Shown: positions 8,866 through 19,838, counted from the first letter of the stretch. The stretch is 36,177 nt of DNA from an uncultured Opitutia bacterium (GCA_903896015.1 CAITWF010000063.1:1-36177); one strand, 5' to 3'. Translations and numbers: made by a program. Notes: a model not told the origin generated them from the sequence alone.

Positions 8866-10106
8866 TCTGCGGGCGGGGGCAGGCCGGTCGACTTGAGCGC
8901 GCCGGCGACCGCGGCGTGGAGGCGTTGCGAGCGTCCTCGGTAGCGCATCACCAGCCAGCCCGACAGCGCGACGACGACGATTGCGACGATACCGTCGATC
9001 AGCGCGATGAGATAGGAGCGATCCTGCGCGAGATCGGCGGCGGCGGCGCGCAAGCGCGCCTCGTGGACAGCGACCTGAGTGCGCAGCTGGTCGATGGCTT
9101 GCTGCTTTTGCAGCAGATCGAGGCGCGCTTCGAGTTCGGTGGCGCGGAGGCGGGCCCGCTCGCCGACCAGTTGCTCGCGCTCGGCGGCGGCGCGGCGCTG
9201 GCTGCCGAGCGCCGCGGAGAAATCACCCACTCCCTCCTGCACTTGTGCGAGATTGGAATAAAACTCAGCCAGTACAAAATGCGCGCCAATCGATTCGGCA
9301 AGCGGGCGCACCGCGAGGAGGCGGGGCAGCGCCTCGTTGGCGCGGCCGAGTCGGCGCAGGATGCCGGCAATGGAGACGACCGTGCGCACCTGGCCGCTGA
9401 GGTCCTTGTTTTCGACGCGCGCGGCGAGGATTTCCTCGTAGCGTTGCAGCGCACCGGGCAAATCACCGCGCGCGGCGACGACATCGGCGATGTTGACGAG
9501 CGAGTTGACGGTATTCCAAGGGCGGCGTTGCTTGGCCCAATAAGCGCGGCATTCCTCGAACGCTTTCAGCGCTGTATCGTAGTGACCGGCGCGCGCCTGA
9601 CTCACACCGATGGCCGTGAGCGCGGCAATGCGAACTTCCTCGTCGCCGGCGAGCTGGGCAAACCGCAGCGAACTCTCCGCGTGCGACCGGGTGCGCGCGT
9701 CGTTATTCATCGCTTCGTAAACCTGGCTCAGGTAGCGATGGGCTTGGGCGCGGATGCGGTTGCTATCCAATCTTTCGGCGAAATCGAGGAGGCGCTCGGA
9801 GTATTCGATGGACGAGTCGCTGTCGCCCATCAGGTAATTGTCGTAGGCGAGATGGCGCACGAATTGGACCTGATCGTCGATCGTGCCGGCGCGCTCCGCG
9901 AGCGCGAGCCCCTGCCGGGCGGCCACTATGGCCTCGGCGAACTTAGATGCCGTGTAGGTCTCGCGGTGCTGCTTTTCTGCATTTTCCAACGCCGCCCTCA
10001 CGCCGAGGGGATCGGGCACGGTCGGCGCAGTTTGTGCGCGGAGGACAAAGGCGCTTAGCGCCAACGTCAGGATGGCGAATCGACGAATGCTCCTGCCGAA
10101 AATCAT
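8862..10106 (-). CDS. TPR-repeat membrane protein without an output domain
   Basis: 414 residues from the ATG at 10106, chosen because a signal peptide or first helix (RRFAILTLALSAFVLRA) follows directly. Residues about 40-310 are degenerate TPR helices in the DNRIRAQAHRYLSQVYEAM and RIAALTAIGVSQARAGHYD style. A coiled coil follows (RLRATELEARLDLLQKQQAI), then a membrane helix (SYLIALIDGIVAIVVVALSG) and a short basic tail of about 30 residues. This is the layout of the periplasmic TPR input half of many histidine kinases, diguanylate cyclases or LuxR regulators, but the cytoplasmic output domain is absent. The stop overlaps the start of the YdeI-like gene by 4 nt. An inverted repeat lies upstream of the start. 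Function unknown. Confidence 0.8.
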   Translation of the reverse strand: MIFGRSIRRFAILTLALSAFVLRAQTAPTVPDPLGVRAALENAEKQHRETYTASKFAEAIVAARQGLALAERAGTIDDQVQFVRHLAYDNYLMGDSDSSIEYSERLLDFAERLDSNRIRAQAHRYLSQVYEAMNNDARTRSHAESSLRFAQLAGDEEVRIAALTAIGVSQARAGHYDTALKAFEECRAYWAKQRRPWNTVNSLVNIADVVAARGDLPGALQRYEEILAARVENKDLSGQVRTVVSIAGILRRLGRANEALPRLLAVRPLAESIGAHFVLAEFYSNLAQVQEGVGDFSAALGSQRRAAAEREQLVGERARLRATELEARLDLLQKQQAIDQLRTQVAVHEARLRAAAADLAQDRSYLIALIDGIVAIVVVALSGWLVMRYRGRSQRLHAAVAGALKSTGLPPPAE

Positions 10107-10142
10107 GGGGTTTGCGACATGGTGGACGTAACCACGGTGCTG

Positions 10143-10168
10143 ATTTGCGACGCTAAATGGCGTCAAAT
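10143..10168. promoter_or_regulatory. Imperfect dyad upstream of the TPR gene
   Basis: The core is GACGC, a 6-base spacer and GCGTC at 10149-10164. On the minus strand the arms extend as ATTTGACGC and the complement of ATTTGCGACGC, identical apart from a 2-base insertion. It lies about 37-62 nt upstream of the TPR start codon, a fitting place for an operator or a leader hairpin. No known binding site is recognised. Confidence 0.3.
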
Positions 10169-10280
10169 GCGAGCCTCAAAAATGACGTATTCCCCAGTAG
10201 ATCTGGCCGGAGGGCGGAGCGCACCCCGGCGCGCCATGTTTTAATTCGCGCGCACCCGGGAACGCGTGATCCTGCTCCGC

Positions 10281-10295
10281 GCCACCGTGCGTGGC
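10281..10295 (-). terminator. Small hairpin just after prfC
   Basis: GCCAC, a 5-base loop and GTGGC, beginning 3 nt beyond the prfC stop on the minus strand. There is no T run, so it is a weak terminator candidate. Confidence 0.25.
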
Positions 10296-10297
10296 CC

Positions 10298-11914
10298 TCA
10301 ACCCTGCTCAAGCGGCAGATCGCTGAGTTTTACGTCGGAGTTTTTTTCGAGAAAATAGCGCATCGTCCACTCGTTCGGAAAAAGCACGACGGGCTGGTCG
10401 AGCTTGTCGGTGCCGAACGCCACGCCGCTGGGGACGATGAAGCGCGATAGATCGGGCAATTTCGCGCCGTCCGTTACTGGGGCGAGCCACCTCATGAGCG
10501 TCCACGGCGACGGGTCGAGGCGCGAGGCGGCGTTGTATTCGCTTTGGAGGCGGAATTGCACGACTTCGAATTGCAGCGGGCCGACGGCGGCGAGAAGCGT
10601 CGAGGTCGTCATGCCGGCGCGTAGCGTGATCGATTGGACGACGCCTTCCTGCAGAAGCTGCTCCAGGCCGGCGCGGAATTTTTTGGCGTCGGAGGGATTC
10701 GGGTTCGCGATGAACGTGAACACTTCCGGCGGAAAGCGCGGAATTTCGTCAAAGAGGATCGATTTGTCCTCGGTGAGCGTGTCGCCGATGCCGAGCACGT
10801 CGTGGCCAACGAGGCCGATGACGTCGCCGGGCCAAGCTTCGTTGACCGTTTCGCGTTCCTGCCCGAAGAGTTTCGCAGAGGAGGAGAGTCGAATGTTTTT
10901 CCCGGACTTCGGGTGCGCGACCATCATGTCGCGCTCGAATTTCCCCGAGCACACGCGCACGAACGCGATGCGATCGCGATGCTTCGGATCCATGTTGGCC
11001 TGAATCTTGAAGACGAAGCCGGAGAATTTTTTCTCCTCGACGGGAACGATGTGAGACTCGGCGCCGACGACGGATTTCCGCGGTGCGGGAGGGACGGAAT
11101 CGTGGAGAAAGCCGTCGAGCAGGAGCTGGATGCCGAAGTTGTTTACGGCGCTGCCAAAGTAGACGGGTGTCTGCTTGCCCGCGCGCACCGCTGCGAGATC
11201 GAACGGGTGGCCGGCGCCGTCGAGCATCTCGAGCTGTTCCTTCACTTGCTCGTAGGTGTAGTCGTCGAGTTTCTCGCGCACGATCGGGTCGTCGAGCGAG
11301 GTGACGTTGACGGGCGCCTGATATTTGCCGCCTGCGACGCGCTCGAAGAGGTGAACTTCCTTCGTGCGGCGATCGATCACGCCTTTGAATGAAGGGCCGT
11401 TGCCGAGGGGCCAGATGACAGGCGAGGACTGGAGGCCAAGGACGGTCTCGAGTTCGTCGAGCAGCTCGAGCGGGTTGCGCGTCGGCCGGTCGCACTTGTT
11501 CATGAACGTGAAGATGGGCACGCCGCGGCGGCGGCAGACTTCGAAGAGTTTGCGCGTCTGGGCCTCGACGCCCTTCGCCGCGTCAATCACCATCAGCGCG
11601 GCGTCGACGGCTGTGAGCACGCGATAGGTATCTTCGGAAAAGTCCTTGTGGCCGGGGGTGTCGAGGAGGTTGACCGCGTAGCCGGTGTAGTCGAATTGGA
11701 GAACGGTCGAGCTGATCGAGATGCCGCGCTGCTTCTCGAGTTCCATCCAATCGGAGGCGGTGGCGCGCTGCTGCTTGCGCGCGGTCACTGACCCGGCGAG
11801 GTGGATGGCGTTGCCGTAGAGCAGGAACTTTTCGGTCAGCGTCGTCTTGCCCGCATCAGGGTGCGAGATGATCGCGAAGGTGCGACGGCGGGCAATTTCT
11901 TGGGTGGGAGACAC
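10298..11914 (-). CDS. prfC: Peptide chain release factor 3 (RF3)
   Basis: 538 residues, GTG start at 11914, standard length for RF3. This translational GTPase removes RF1/RF2 from the ribosome after peptide release. GTP-binding motifs are intact: G1 SHPDAGKTTL (residues 17-26), switch region RGISISST, G3 DTPGH (85-89) and G4 NKCD (139-142). The C-terminal domains carry the RF3-specific VGPLQFEVVQFRLQSEYN and the FPNEWTMRYFLE end. It belongs to RF3 rather than EF-G or TypA because of the KQQRATASDWMELEKQRGI segment. It stands alone on the minus strand, with a hairpin in its leader and the FAD monooxygenase gene diverging from it. Confidence 0.97.
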   Translation of the reverse strand: MSPTQEIARRRTFAIISHPDAGKTTLTEKFLLYGNAIHLAGSVTARKQQRATASDWMELEKQRGISISSTVLQFDYTGYAVNLLDTPGHKDFSEDTYRVLTAVDAALMVIDAAKGVEAQTRKLFEVCRRRGVPIFTFMNKCDRPTRNPLELLDELETVLGLQSSPVIWPLGNGPSFKGVIDRRTKEVHLFERVAGGKYQAPVNVTSLDDPIVREKLDDYTYEQVKEQLEMLDGAGHPFDLAAVRAGKQTPVYFGSAVNNFGIQLLLDGFLHDSVPPAPRKSVVGAESHIVPVEEKKFSGFVFKIQANMDPKHRDRIAFVRVCSGKFERDMMVAHPKSGKNIRLSSSAKLFGQERETVNEAWPGDVIGLVGHDVLGIGDTLTEDKSILFDEIPRFPPEVFTFIANPNPSDAKKFRAGLEQLLQEGVVQSITLRAGMTTSTLLAAVGPLQFEVVQFRLQSEYNAASRLDPSPWTLMRWLAPVTDGAKLPDLSRFIVPSGVAFGTDKLDQPVVLFPNEWTMRYFLEKNSDVKLSDLPLEQG

Positions 11915-11955
11915 AGGGAGGAACGCGTGGGGGGTGCGAGAGAAGAATGAAGTCA

Positions 11956-11973
11956 GGCAGCAAACCGGCTGCC
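11956..11973 (-). promoter_or_regulatory. Leader hairpin upstream of prfC
   Basis: GGCAGC and GCTGCC with a 6-base loop, 42-59 nt upstream of the prfC GTG on the minus strand. It may be a leader structure in the 174-nt divergent region shared with the FAD monooxygenase; no T run follows it in either direction. Confidence 0.3.
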
Positions 11974-12088
11974 CGGTGGCGAGGGAAGTTTATTTGTTGG
12001 GCTCGGAAAGCGCGCCGGGCGAAACGGTTTGCGGGCGGAGACGACGTGTGCAGCCTTGGAGGATGATGCGCGTCTGCCGGAACAATCG

Positions 12089-13249
12089 ATGGGTTTGCGT
12101 TTCCGCCTTTTGGTCGTGAGCAAAAAATTCATCATCGTAGGCGGGGGAATTGGCGGTCTGGCCGCGGCGGTCGCGTTGCGGCGAGCGGGCTGCGAAGCAG
12201 AGGTCTACGAACGCGCGCCGGCGTTTCGGGAAGTGGGTGCCGGCGTGAGCCTGTGGCCTAACGCTACGCGGGTGCTGCGCATGTGGGGCGTGCTGGAGCG
12301 GGTGCTGGCGCGCGGAGCGGAGGTCACGCGTTTCGATTTGCGGCGGGCGGAGGGCGTGCGCTTGGCATCGATCGCGATGAGCGGGTTCGACACGCCGGCG
12401 GTCTGCGTGCATCGCGCGGAGTTGCACGCGGCCTTGCTCGCCGAGTTGCCGGCGGCGTGTCTAAAAACGGATCACACGCTGGAGTCGTTTGCAATGGCAG
12501 GTGCGGGAGTAGTCGCGCGGTTTTCCGGTGGGCGTGAGGCGAGGGCGGACGGCCTCATCGGGGCGGATGGCATTCACTCGGTCGTGCGGGCGCAGTTGCA
12601 CGGGGCGGTTGCCCCGACGTTTCGCGGCTACAGTATCTGGCGCGGGCTTGCGCCAGCGATCGAGGGGATCGCGCGCGGTCCGATCTCCGAGACGTGGGGC
12701 CGCGGTCAGCGTTTTGGGATCATGCCGATCGGGCCAGATCGCATCTGTTGGTATGCGACTTGCAATGCGCGCGCCGCGCAGGCCGACGCGCCGGGCGGAC
12801 GCAAACGCGAGGTGCAGGAGCTTTTTGCCGATTGGCACGCGCCGATCGGTACATTGATCGCGGCGACCCGCGAAGCGGACATTTTGAGAAACGATGCGCG
12901 CGATCGGCCGGCGCTCCGGCGCTGGGGCCGCGGGTGCGTTACGCTGCTCGGCGACGCGGCTCATCCGCTCACGCCCAACGTTGGCCAGGGCGCATGCCTC
13001 GCGATTGAGGATGCGGCGTGTCTGGCCAAGGCGCTGGCCGGAGAGGAGGACGTGGCGGTGGCATATCGCGCCTACGAAGCGCGGCGTAATGCGCGGACGG
13101 CCTTTGTGGCTCGGCAGTCGCGGCGCATCGGCGCGATTGGGCAATGGGAGCATCCGTGGATGGTGCGAGGGAGAAATTTTATCACGCGACTCTTGCTCGC
13201 TGGCGCCCCGCCCGCGCGGCTAAACCCGGTTTACGCCTACGAAGTCTAG
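12089..13249 (+). CDS. FAD-dependent monooxygenase (aromatic hydroxylase type)
   Basis: About 386 residues from the ATG at 12089; a GTG at 12116, directly before KKFIIVGGGIGGLAAAVAL, is an equally good start, and neither has a ribosome binding site. Features of the p-hydroxybenzoate/salicylate hydroxylase family are present: the GxGxxG FAD fold at the N-terminus, the GADGIHSVVR (DG) motif near the middle, and the late GD motif CVTLLGDAAHPLTPNVGQGA (FAD ribityl contact). It uses NAD(P)H and O2 to hydroxylate or epoxidise a small organic substrate; the substrate cannot be told from sequence. No catabolic genes are nearby, so it may be a stand-alone or secondary-metabolism enzyme. It is divergent from prfC. 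Confidence 0.88.
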   Translation: MGLRFRLLVVSKKFIIVGGGIGGLAAAVALRRAGCEAEVYERAPAFREVGAGVSLWPNATRVLRMWGVLERVLARGAEVTRFDLRRAEGVRLASIAMSGFDTPAVCVHRAELHAALLAELPAACLKTDHTLESFAMAGAGVVARFSGGREARADGLIGADGIHSVVRAQLHGAVAPTFRGYSIWRGLAPAIEGIARGPISETWGRGQRFGIMPIGPDRICWYATCNARAAQADAPGGRKREVQELFADWHAPIGTLIAATREADILRNDARDRPALRRWGRGCVTLLGDAAHPLTPNVGQGACLAIEDAACLAKALAGEEDVAVAYRAYEARRNARTAFVARQSRRIGAIGQWEHPWMVRGRNFITRLLLAGAPPARLNPVYAYEV

Positions 13250-13380
13250 GTGCGAACTTTCGGGCGGTGGATGGATTTCAGGCCGCTTAGGTGCCGCAGA
13301 CGGAGCAGACGCGACGGCGACCGGGCCCGATGCAGATGAGAACGGCTCAAGTTTTCGCGGAAGTTGCCGATTCCGTGGCT

Positions 13381-13497
13381 ATGAAGGCAATCCTGTCGAT
13401 CGCCGTTTACCTCGTGCTCGTCGTGGCGCTGGGTCTTGTCACCGCGCTGACGACCCGTCGCAAAAACGACGAGCCCGAGTGTGCGGAAGATTTTTGA
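13381..13497 (+). CDS. Possible 38-residue single-helix membrane peptide
   Basis: An ATG at 13381 opens a frame for a peptide with one hydrophobic helix (AILSIAVYLVLVVALGLVTA) followed by a charged tail with TRRKNDEPECAEDF. Positive residues directly after the helix and an acidic tail are what a small membrane protein shows. It ends 42 nt before the rlmI-like gene, on the same strand. There is only a poor GGAAG about 17 nt upstream. The frame extends upstream to 13291, but that part is Arg-rich and unconvincing. Could be chance; conservation would decide. Confidence 0.4.
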   Translation: MKAILSIAVYLVLVVALGLVTALTTRRKNDEPECAEDF

Positions 13498-13539
13498 ACG
13501 AGACATTTTTTCGTCGCGACACGCCGTAAACCCGTAACC

Positions 13540-14721
13540 GTGGGCGACGTGTCCGCCACGCCAACGCTCAAACTCAAGCCCAACGCCAAGCCCCGCGTCC
13601 TCTCGGGCCACCCGTGGGTGTTTGCCAATGAAGTCGATGCGCTGCTGCCGGCGGAGTATGACGGCGAGGTCGTCGAGTGCCGCGACCGCGCGGATCGGTT
13701 TCTGGGCAGCGGCATCTACAACTCGAAATCGCAGATCATCTGGCGACGCTTCAGCCGTGAGCGCGCGGCGTTGAATGGCGCGTTTTTGCGTAGCGCGATC
13801 GAGCGCGCGGTCGCGCGACGCGACGCTGCGGACAACCGGCGGCTCGTGTGGTCGGAATCGGACGATTTGCCTGGCCTCGTCGTCGACCAATTCAGCGATG
13901 CGCTCGTCGTCCAGATTCAGACGGCGGCGATGAATAAGCGCTCGCAGGTGGTGGGCGACATGCTCGCCGAGGTGGTGAAGCCCGCGGAAATTATTTTCCG
14001 CAACGACGCGCCGATTCGGCGTCTCGAAGGCTTGCCGATGGAGGTGCATACGCGCTCCGGGCAGCCGTGGGAACCGCGCTGGATGACGATCGATGGCTTC
14101 GACTACTGGCTCGATTTGCAGAGCGGGCAGAAAACGGGATTTTACCTCGACCAGCGTCCGCAGCACGCGGCCGTGGCGAAGTATTGCGCGGGCAAACGCG
14201 TGCTCGACGCCTTCTGCAACCAGGGCGCGTTCGCGCTGCATGCGGCTCGCGCCGGTGCCCGGGAAGTCCTCGGTTTGGACAGTGCGGAAGATGCCATCGC
14301 AGCCGCGCGGCAAAATGCGATTAGGAATCGCGTGGCCGGATCAATGAAGTTTGAAGTCGCGAACGTGTTCGACTGGTTCAACGACCCGGTCCGCGCCGGC
14401 GACGGCCTGTGGGATGTAATCGTGCTCGACCCGCCGCCGTTTGCGAAATCGAAGAGCGCACTTGAGGGCGCGTTGCGCGGCTACAAGGAAATCAATCTGC
14501 GGGCGCTCCAGCGGCTTGCGCCCGGTGGTCTGCTGGCGACCTATACGTGCTCGCATCACATGCAGGATGCGGAAATTCGCAGTGTGATTGCCGGCGCAGC
14601 AACCGATGCCAAGCGCAAGGTGCGCGTGGTCGAGTGGAGCCACCAGCCGCCTGATCATCCGGTGCTCGTGACGATGATGGAGAGCGAATATCTCCGCGGC
14701 TACATTGTGCGCGCCGAATAA
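13540..14721 (+). CDS. rlmI: Class I SAM-dependent rRNA methyltransferase, RlmI-like
   Basis: 393 residues, GTG start at 13540. An N-terminal PUA-type RNA-binding domain (KLKPNAKPRVLSGHPWVFAN near residues 10-30) and a central EEHEE-like segment (GLVVDQFSD, 112-120) precede a Rossmann methyltransferase: motif I VLDAFCNQGAFALHA (221-235), acidic VLGLDSAEDA and motif IV LDPPPF (296-301). The YTCSHHM segment places a Cys at about 337, where the RlmI family has the catalytic cysteine. RlmI makes m5C1962 in 23S rRNA; the orthology is inferred from domain order and motifs. A second GTG at 13549 is a possible start. It precedes two CheY-like genes on the same strand with an 84-nt gap. Confidence 0.88.
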   Translation: MGDVSATPTLKLKPNAKPRVLSGHPWVFANEVDALLPAEYDGEVVECRDRADRFLGSGIYNSKSQIIWRRFSRERAALNGAFLRSAIERAVARRDAADNRRLVWSESDDLPGLVVDQFSDALVVQIQTAAMNKRSQVVGDMLAEVVKPAEIIFRNDAPIRRLEGLPMEVHTRSGQPWEPRWMTIDGFDYWLDLQSGQKTGFYLDQRPQHAAVAKYCAGKRVLDAFCNQGAFALHAARAGAREVLGLDSAEDAIAAARQNAIRNRVAGSMKFEVANVFDWFNDPVRAGDGLWDVIVLDPPPFAKSKSALEGALRGYKEINLRALQRLAPGGLLATYTCSHHMQDAEIRSVIAGAATDAKRKVRVVEWSHQPPDHPVLVTMMESEYLRGYIVRAE

Positions 14722-14805
14722 CCCGTGTGCGCCGAAGCGGCTGCGGGCGAAGCCCGGCTGTGATGCGAGGCTTGCGACTCGTGCGCGCTTCCCGATAGTG
14801 GCGAG

Positions 14806-15207
14806 ATGGCCAGACCGACGAACGCGTTGATTGTCGACGACGAGGCGCATGTGCGTGCATTTGTTCGCATGTTGCTCAAGCAGGTCGGCATTACCGATGC
14901 GTGGGAGGCGAGCGACGGCGCCCAGGCGATCGCGATGGTTGCGGAGCACAATCCTGAACTCGTGATGCTCGATATCAATCTGCCGGTGATGAACGGCATC
15001 GAGGTGCTCCAAGCGCTCCAGGACGAGCGGCCGGAACTGCCGATTATCATGCTCTCCTCGCAGAGTTCGATGAAGACCGTGATGGAGTGCGTTAAGCTCG
15101 GCGCGGTCGCCTATATTTTGAAACACAGCCCGTCCGCCGAGGCGCAGAAGATGTTGCGTGAGGCGATCGAGGGTCTTGCTGAGGAGGACGCCACGGAAGC
15201 CGGGTGA
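14806..15207 (+). CDS. Stand-alone CheY-like receiver protein 1
   Basis: 133 residues, one receiver domain and no output domain. Key residues: acidic pair D11-D12 (LIVDDEAHVRAFV), phospho-acceptor D56 (VMLDINLPVMNG), S84/S85 in MLSSQSS at the Thr/Ser switch position, and K106 in YILKHS. A purine-rich GGCGAG sits just before the ATG. It probably acts by phosphorylation-dependent binding to another protein. Similar in sequence to the next gene (DDExHVRA, SSQS, Y-(I/V)-LK), so the two are likely a tandem duplication. No histidine kinase gene is in the window. Confidence 0.92.
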   Translation: MARPTNALIVDDEAHVRAFVRMLLKQVGITDAWEASDGAQAIAMVAEHNPELVMLDINLPVMNGIEVLQALQDERPELPIIMLSSQSSMKTVMECVKLGAVAYILKHSPSAEAQKMLREAIEGLAEEDATEAG

Positions 15208-15249
15208 GGCGCGCTCAAGTCAGGGAAAATCCGGCCGATATTCAGGGTT

Positions 15250-15690
15250 GTGAATTCGCTCGATCCTCATCCGGAGGTCGCGGCGTCCTCCGACGCTCGC
15301 GCCCGCATCACCGCGCTCATCGTCGACGATGAGCCGCACGTGCGCGCCTACTTGCGCCTTGTGCTGCGCTCGCTCGGCGTAGTCACGATTTGGGAGGCGG
15401 GAGATGGGACAGAGGCGTTGCAGCTGTTCGCCGTCCACGAGCCGACGGTCGTGCTCCTCGATGTCAACATGCCTTTGCTCGGCGGCGAAGGCGTCGTGCA
15501 GGAGCTGGCGCGAAATTTTCCAAGCGCGGCGGTGATCGTCGTCTCCTCCCAGAGCGAACATCAATTGATTAAACGCTTCGCCGAAATCGGCGCGATCGGC
15601 TATGTGCTCAAACAGCAGCCGCGCGAAGTGGTGACGGAAATGATCGCCGAAGCGCTCGACTCGCTCGACCTTGACGGCGAGGCGCCCTGA
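15250..15690 (+). CDS. Stand-alone CheY-like receiver protein 2
   Basis: 146 residues, GTG start at 15250, 42 nt after receiver 1. Receiver landmarks: D26-D27 (LIVDDEPHVRAYL), phospho-acceptor D71 (LLDVNMPLLGGEG), S99 in VVSSQSE, and K121 in YVLKQQ. Compared with receiver 1 it has an extra N-terminal stretch of about 15 residues. No output domain. It converges on the secreted coiled-coil gene, with 7 nt between the stops. Confidence 0.92.
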   Translation: MNSLDPHPEVAASSDARARITALIVDDEPHVRAYLRLVLRSLGVVTIWEAGDGTEALQLFAVHEPTVVLLDVNMPLLGGEGVVQELARNFPSAAVIVVSSQSEHQLIKRFAEIGAIGYVLKQQPREVVTEMIAEALDSLDLDGEAP

Positions 15691-15697
15691 GGCGAAA

Positions 15698-16378
15698 TCA
15701 CCGCATATTTTTTTCGAGATCGCGCCGGAAGGCGCGGAGTTCTTCGAGCTGCTTTTGCAGTTCGGCCCGTTCGTCTTTCGTCTTCGCGTGCGCGATCGCC
15801 TCAATGAGATCGCTCTCATCCTGCATCATCGAGACGCGCTCCTTTGCGAGGTTGGCGCGGTAGTCGGCGGACTGGCCGCCGAGGATCGAGAGGGACTTGG
15901 AAACTTTCGAGTCGTTGAGCGCCTTGTCGAGTTCGGTGGGCTTCGTAAGCGCCTGCTCGCGGGCGATGTCCTGCTGCTGCTGAGCCAGCTGCACGTCGAG
16001 GACGGTGATGCGCCCTTTTTTGACTTCGACTTTCGGGAGCACGGAGGCCGGCTGCGCAGCGGCGGTCGCGTTGGCGGCGGCGCTGGCCGTGGATTTTTTG
16101 TCCGCAGGCTTATCGGTCGGCTTTGGCTCGGAGGTGGCGATGGCGGGGGGGGGCGCGAGCGGATTGATTTCCTCTTTGGCTTTCGCGGTCGGTGCGGGCA
16201 CCGGATTTTTCGCGGCCTCGGCAGCGCGGTGCTTCGCGTCCTCGAGCATAAGCGCCTTCATCGATTCCTTTGCGTACGGTTTCGCGGGGGCAGCGTCGTC
16301 CGGCTTTTGCACGGGTTCGTCGGCCGCGATCGCGAGAGAGGCGGCGGCGAGAACGAGGCAGGCGAGGAGAGGCTTCAT
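15698..16378 (-). CDS. Secreted Ala/Pro/Lys-rich protein with C-terminal coiled coil
   Basis: 226 residues from the ATG at 16378, which places a signal peptide (KPLLACLVLAAASLAIA) at the N-terminus. Residues about 30-130 are low-complexity, rich in Ala, Pro and Lys and probably disordered. The last 90 residues are helical and heptad-like (LAQQQQDIAREQAL, then ERVSMMQDESDLIEAIAHAK and DERAELQKQLEELRAFRRDL), which suggests a periplasmic coiled coil. I recognise no family. It follows eno on the same strand, but a good terminator separates them, so it probably has its own expression. Confidence 0.75.
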   Translation of the reverse strand: MKPLLACLVLAAASLAIAADEPVQKPDDAAPAKPYAKESMKALMLEDAKHRAAEAAKNPVPAPTAKAKEEINPLAPPPAIATSEPKPTDKPADKKSTASAAANATAAAQPASVLPKVEVKKGRITVLDVQLAQQQQDIAREQALTKPTELDKALNDSKVSKSLSILGGQSADYRANLAKERVSMMQDESDLIEAIAHAKTKDERAELQKQLEELRAFRRDLEKNMR

Positions 16379-16384
16379 AAACCG

Positions 16385-16414
16385 AAAATGGCGGCGGCCC
16401 AATGGACCGCCGCC
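16385..16414 (-). terminator. Rho-independent terminator after eno
   Basis: On the minus strand GGCGGCGG and CCGCCGCC form a perfect 8-bp GC stem with a 9-base loop, followed by A and four T. It starts 12 nt after the enolase stop codon. It is the clearest intrinsic terminator in the window. Confidence 0.6.
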
Positions 16415-16425
16415 ACGCGGGGAAG

Positions 16426-18878
<2,453 letters not shown>

Positions 18879-18984
18879 CTCGGTGTTGACCCAATTCAGC
18901 CCGGCGCGCCGAGGCAACCAAAAGCGGAGGGGAGTTTCGGGCCGCGGGCGGTTTGGATTTGCCAAGTCGGCGCCGGAAAACAGG

Positions 18985-19428
18985 ATGCCGGCAATGTCCG
19001 CCGCCATCCCGTCCCCGCAGTCCACCGGTGTCGCGCCGAAAGATGCCGTGCTTTTGGTCGACGACGAGCAGCCGTTGCTCGACGTTTTTCGCGCGGCGCT
19101 TGCGCCGAAATTTGATGTCACCACCGCAATCACCGCGCGCGAGGCCGACCTGATTCTGCACAAGAAATTGTTTAAGGTCGTCGTCGCCGATCACTTGATG
19201 CCCGGCGGCAATGGCATGAATTTTCTCACCCGCGCGCGCGAAGAATATCCGCACATGCAGCGCATCCTCGTGACCGGCTACATGAAACCGGAAATGCTCC
19301 TGCGCAGCGTCAACGAGGCCGCGCTGTTCCGCTACCTCCTCAAACCGGTGGCGATCGCCGAGTTGATTTCGGTCGTCGCAGATGCGGTGAAGGCGCACGA
19401 CGCCAGCCTGGCCGCGCAGAGAAAGTAG
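18985..19428 (+). CDS. Stand-alone receiver protein 3
   Basis: 147 residues from the ATG at 18985 (a second ATG is at 18994); the open frame reaches 18883 but would overlap the ankyrin gene start region. Receiver landmarks: D26-D27 (VLLVDDEQPLLDVF), phospho-acceptor D69 (VVADHLMPGGNG), T97 in LVTGYM and K120 in YLLKPV. The D-H-L-M-P-G-x-(N/D)-G and TGY pattern resembles receivers of RpfG/HD-GYP and related two-component proteins, but no output domain is present. It forms a pair with the next gene, 15 nt away. Confidence 0.92.
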   Translation: MPAMSAAIPSPQSTGVAPKDAVLLVDDEQPLLDVFRAALAPKFDVTTAITAREADLILHKKLFKVVVADHLMPGGNGMNFLTRAREEYPHMQRILVTGYMKPEMLLRSVNEAALFRYLLKPVAIAELISVVADAVKAHDASLAAQRK

Positions 19429-19443
19429 GCGGGAGGTCCGCGC

Positions 19444-19833
19444 ATGACCAACGATCGCCCGAGTCCGCCGCGCCGGGCCGTGGTGTTGATTGTCGATGAC
19501 GAGGCGGCCGTGCGCGACGTGCTCGCGCTGGGATTGGGCCGGCACTTCGACACCGAAGGCGCCCGCTCGACGAACGAAGCCGATTTGATGCTGGCGACCC
19601 GCGAGTTCGATGTGATCGTCTGCGATCACCTGATGCCGGAGGAGGAAGGATTGCCGTTTCTCATTCGCGCGCGAAAGCGCTTTCCGAAAGTGCAACGCAT
19701 TCTGCTGACCGGCTATATGAACCCCGAACTGCTCTCGCGCAGTACCGAACTCGCCGGTCTCGCCGGGGTGCTGATGAAACCCGTCGCGACCGAGGAACTC
19801 GTCGAACTGATCCGGATGGTGCTGCCGCGTTGA
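19444..19833 (+). CDS. Stand-alone receiver protein 4
   Basis: 129 residues, preceded by a good ribosome binding site (GGGAGG, about 8 nt before the ATG). Landmarks: D18-D19 (VLIVDDEAAVRDVL), phospho-acceptor D61 (VIVCDHLMPEEEG), T89 in LLTGYMNPE and K112 in LMKPVAT. It shares DHLMP, (M/V)QRI and TGYM-(K/N)-PE with receiver 3, so the two are paralogues by tandem duplication. It converges with uvrA, with only 5 nt between the stop codons. Confidence 0.92.
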   Translation: MTNDRPSPPRRAVVLIVDDEAAVRDVLALGLGRHFDTEGARSTNEADLMLATREFDVIVCDHLMPEEEGLPFLIRARKRFPKVQRILLTGYMNPELLSRSTELAGLAGVLMKPVATEELVELIRMVLPR

Positions 19834-19838
19834 AGCGA

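Noticed and set aside
8823-10058. A 411-codon plus-strand frame over the TPR gene
   Set aside because: The minus-strand frame has a signal peptide, TPR helices and a membrane helix; the plus frame has none of the marks of a real protein.
13246-14313. A 355-codon minus-strand frame over the rlmI-like gene
   Set aside because: Antisense to clear methyltransferase motifs; Arg/His-rich composition.
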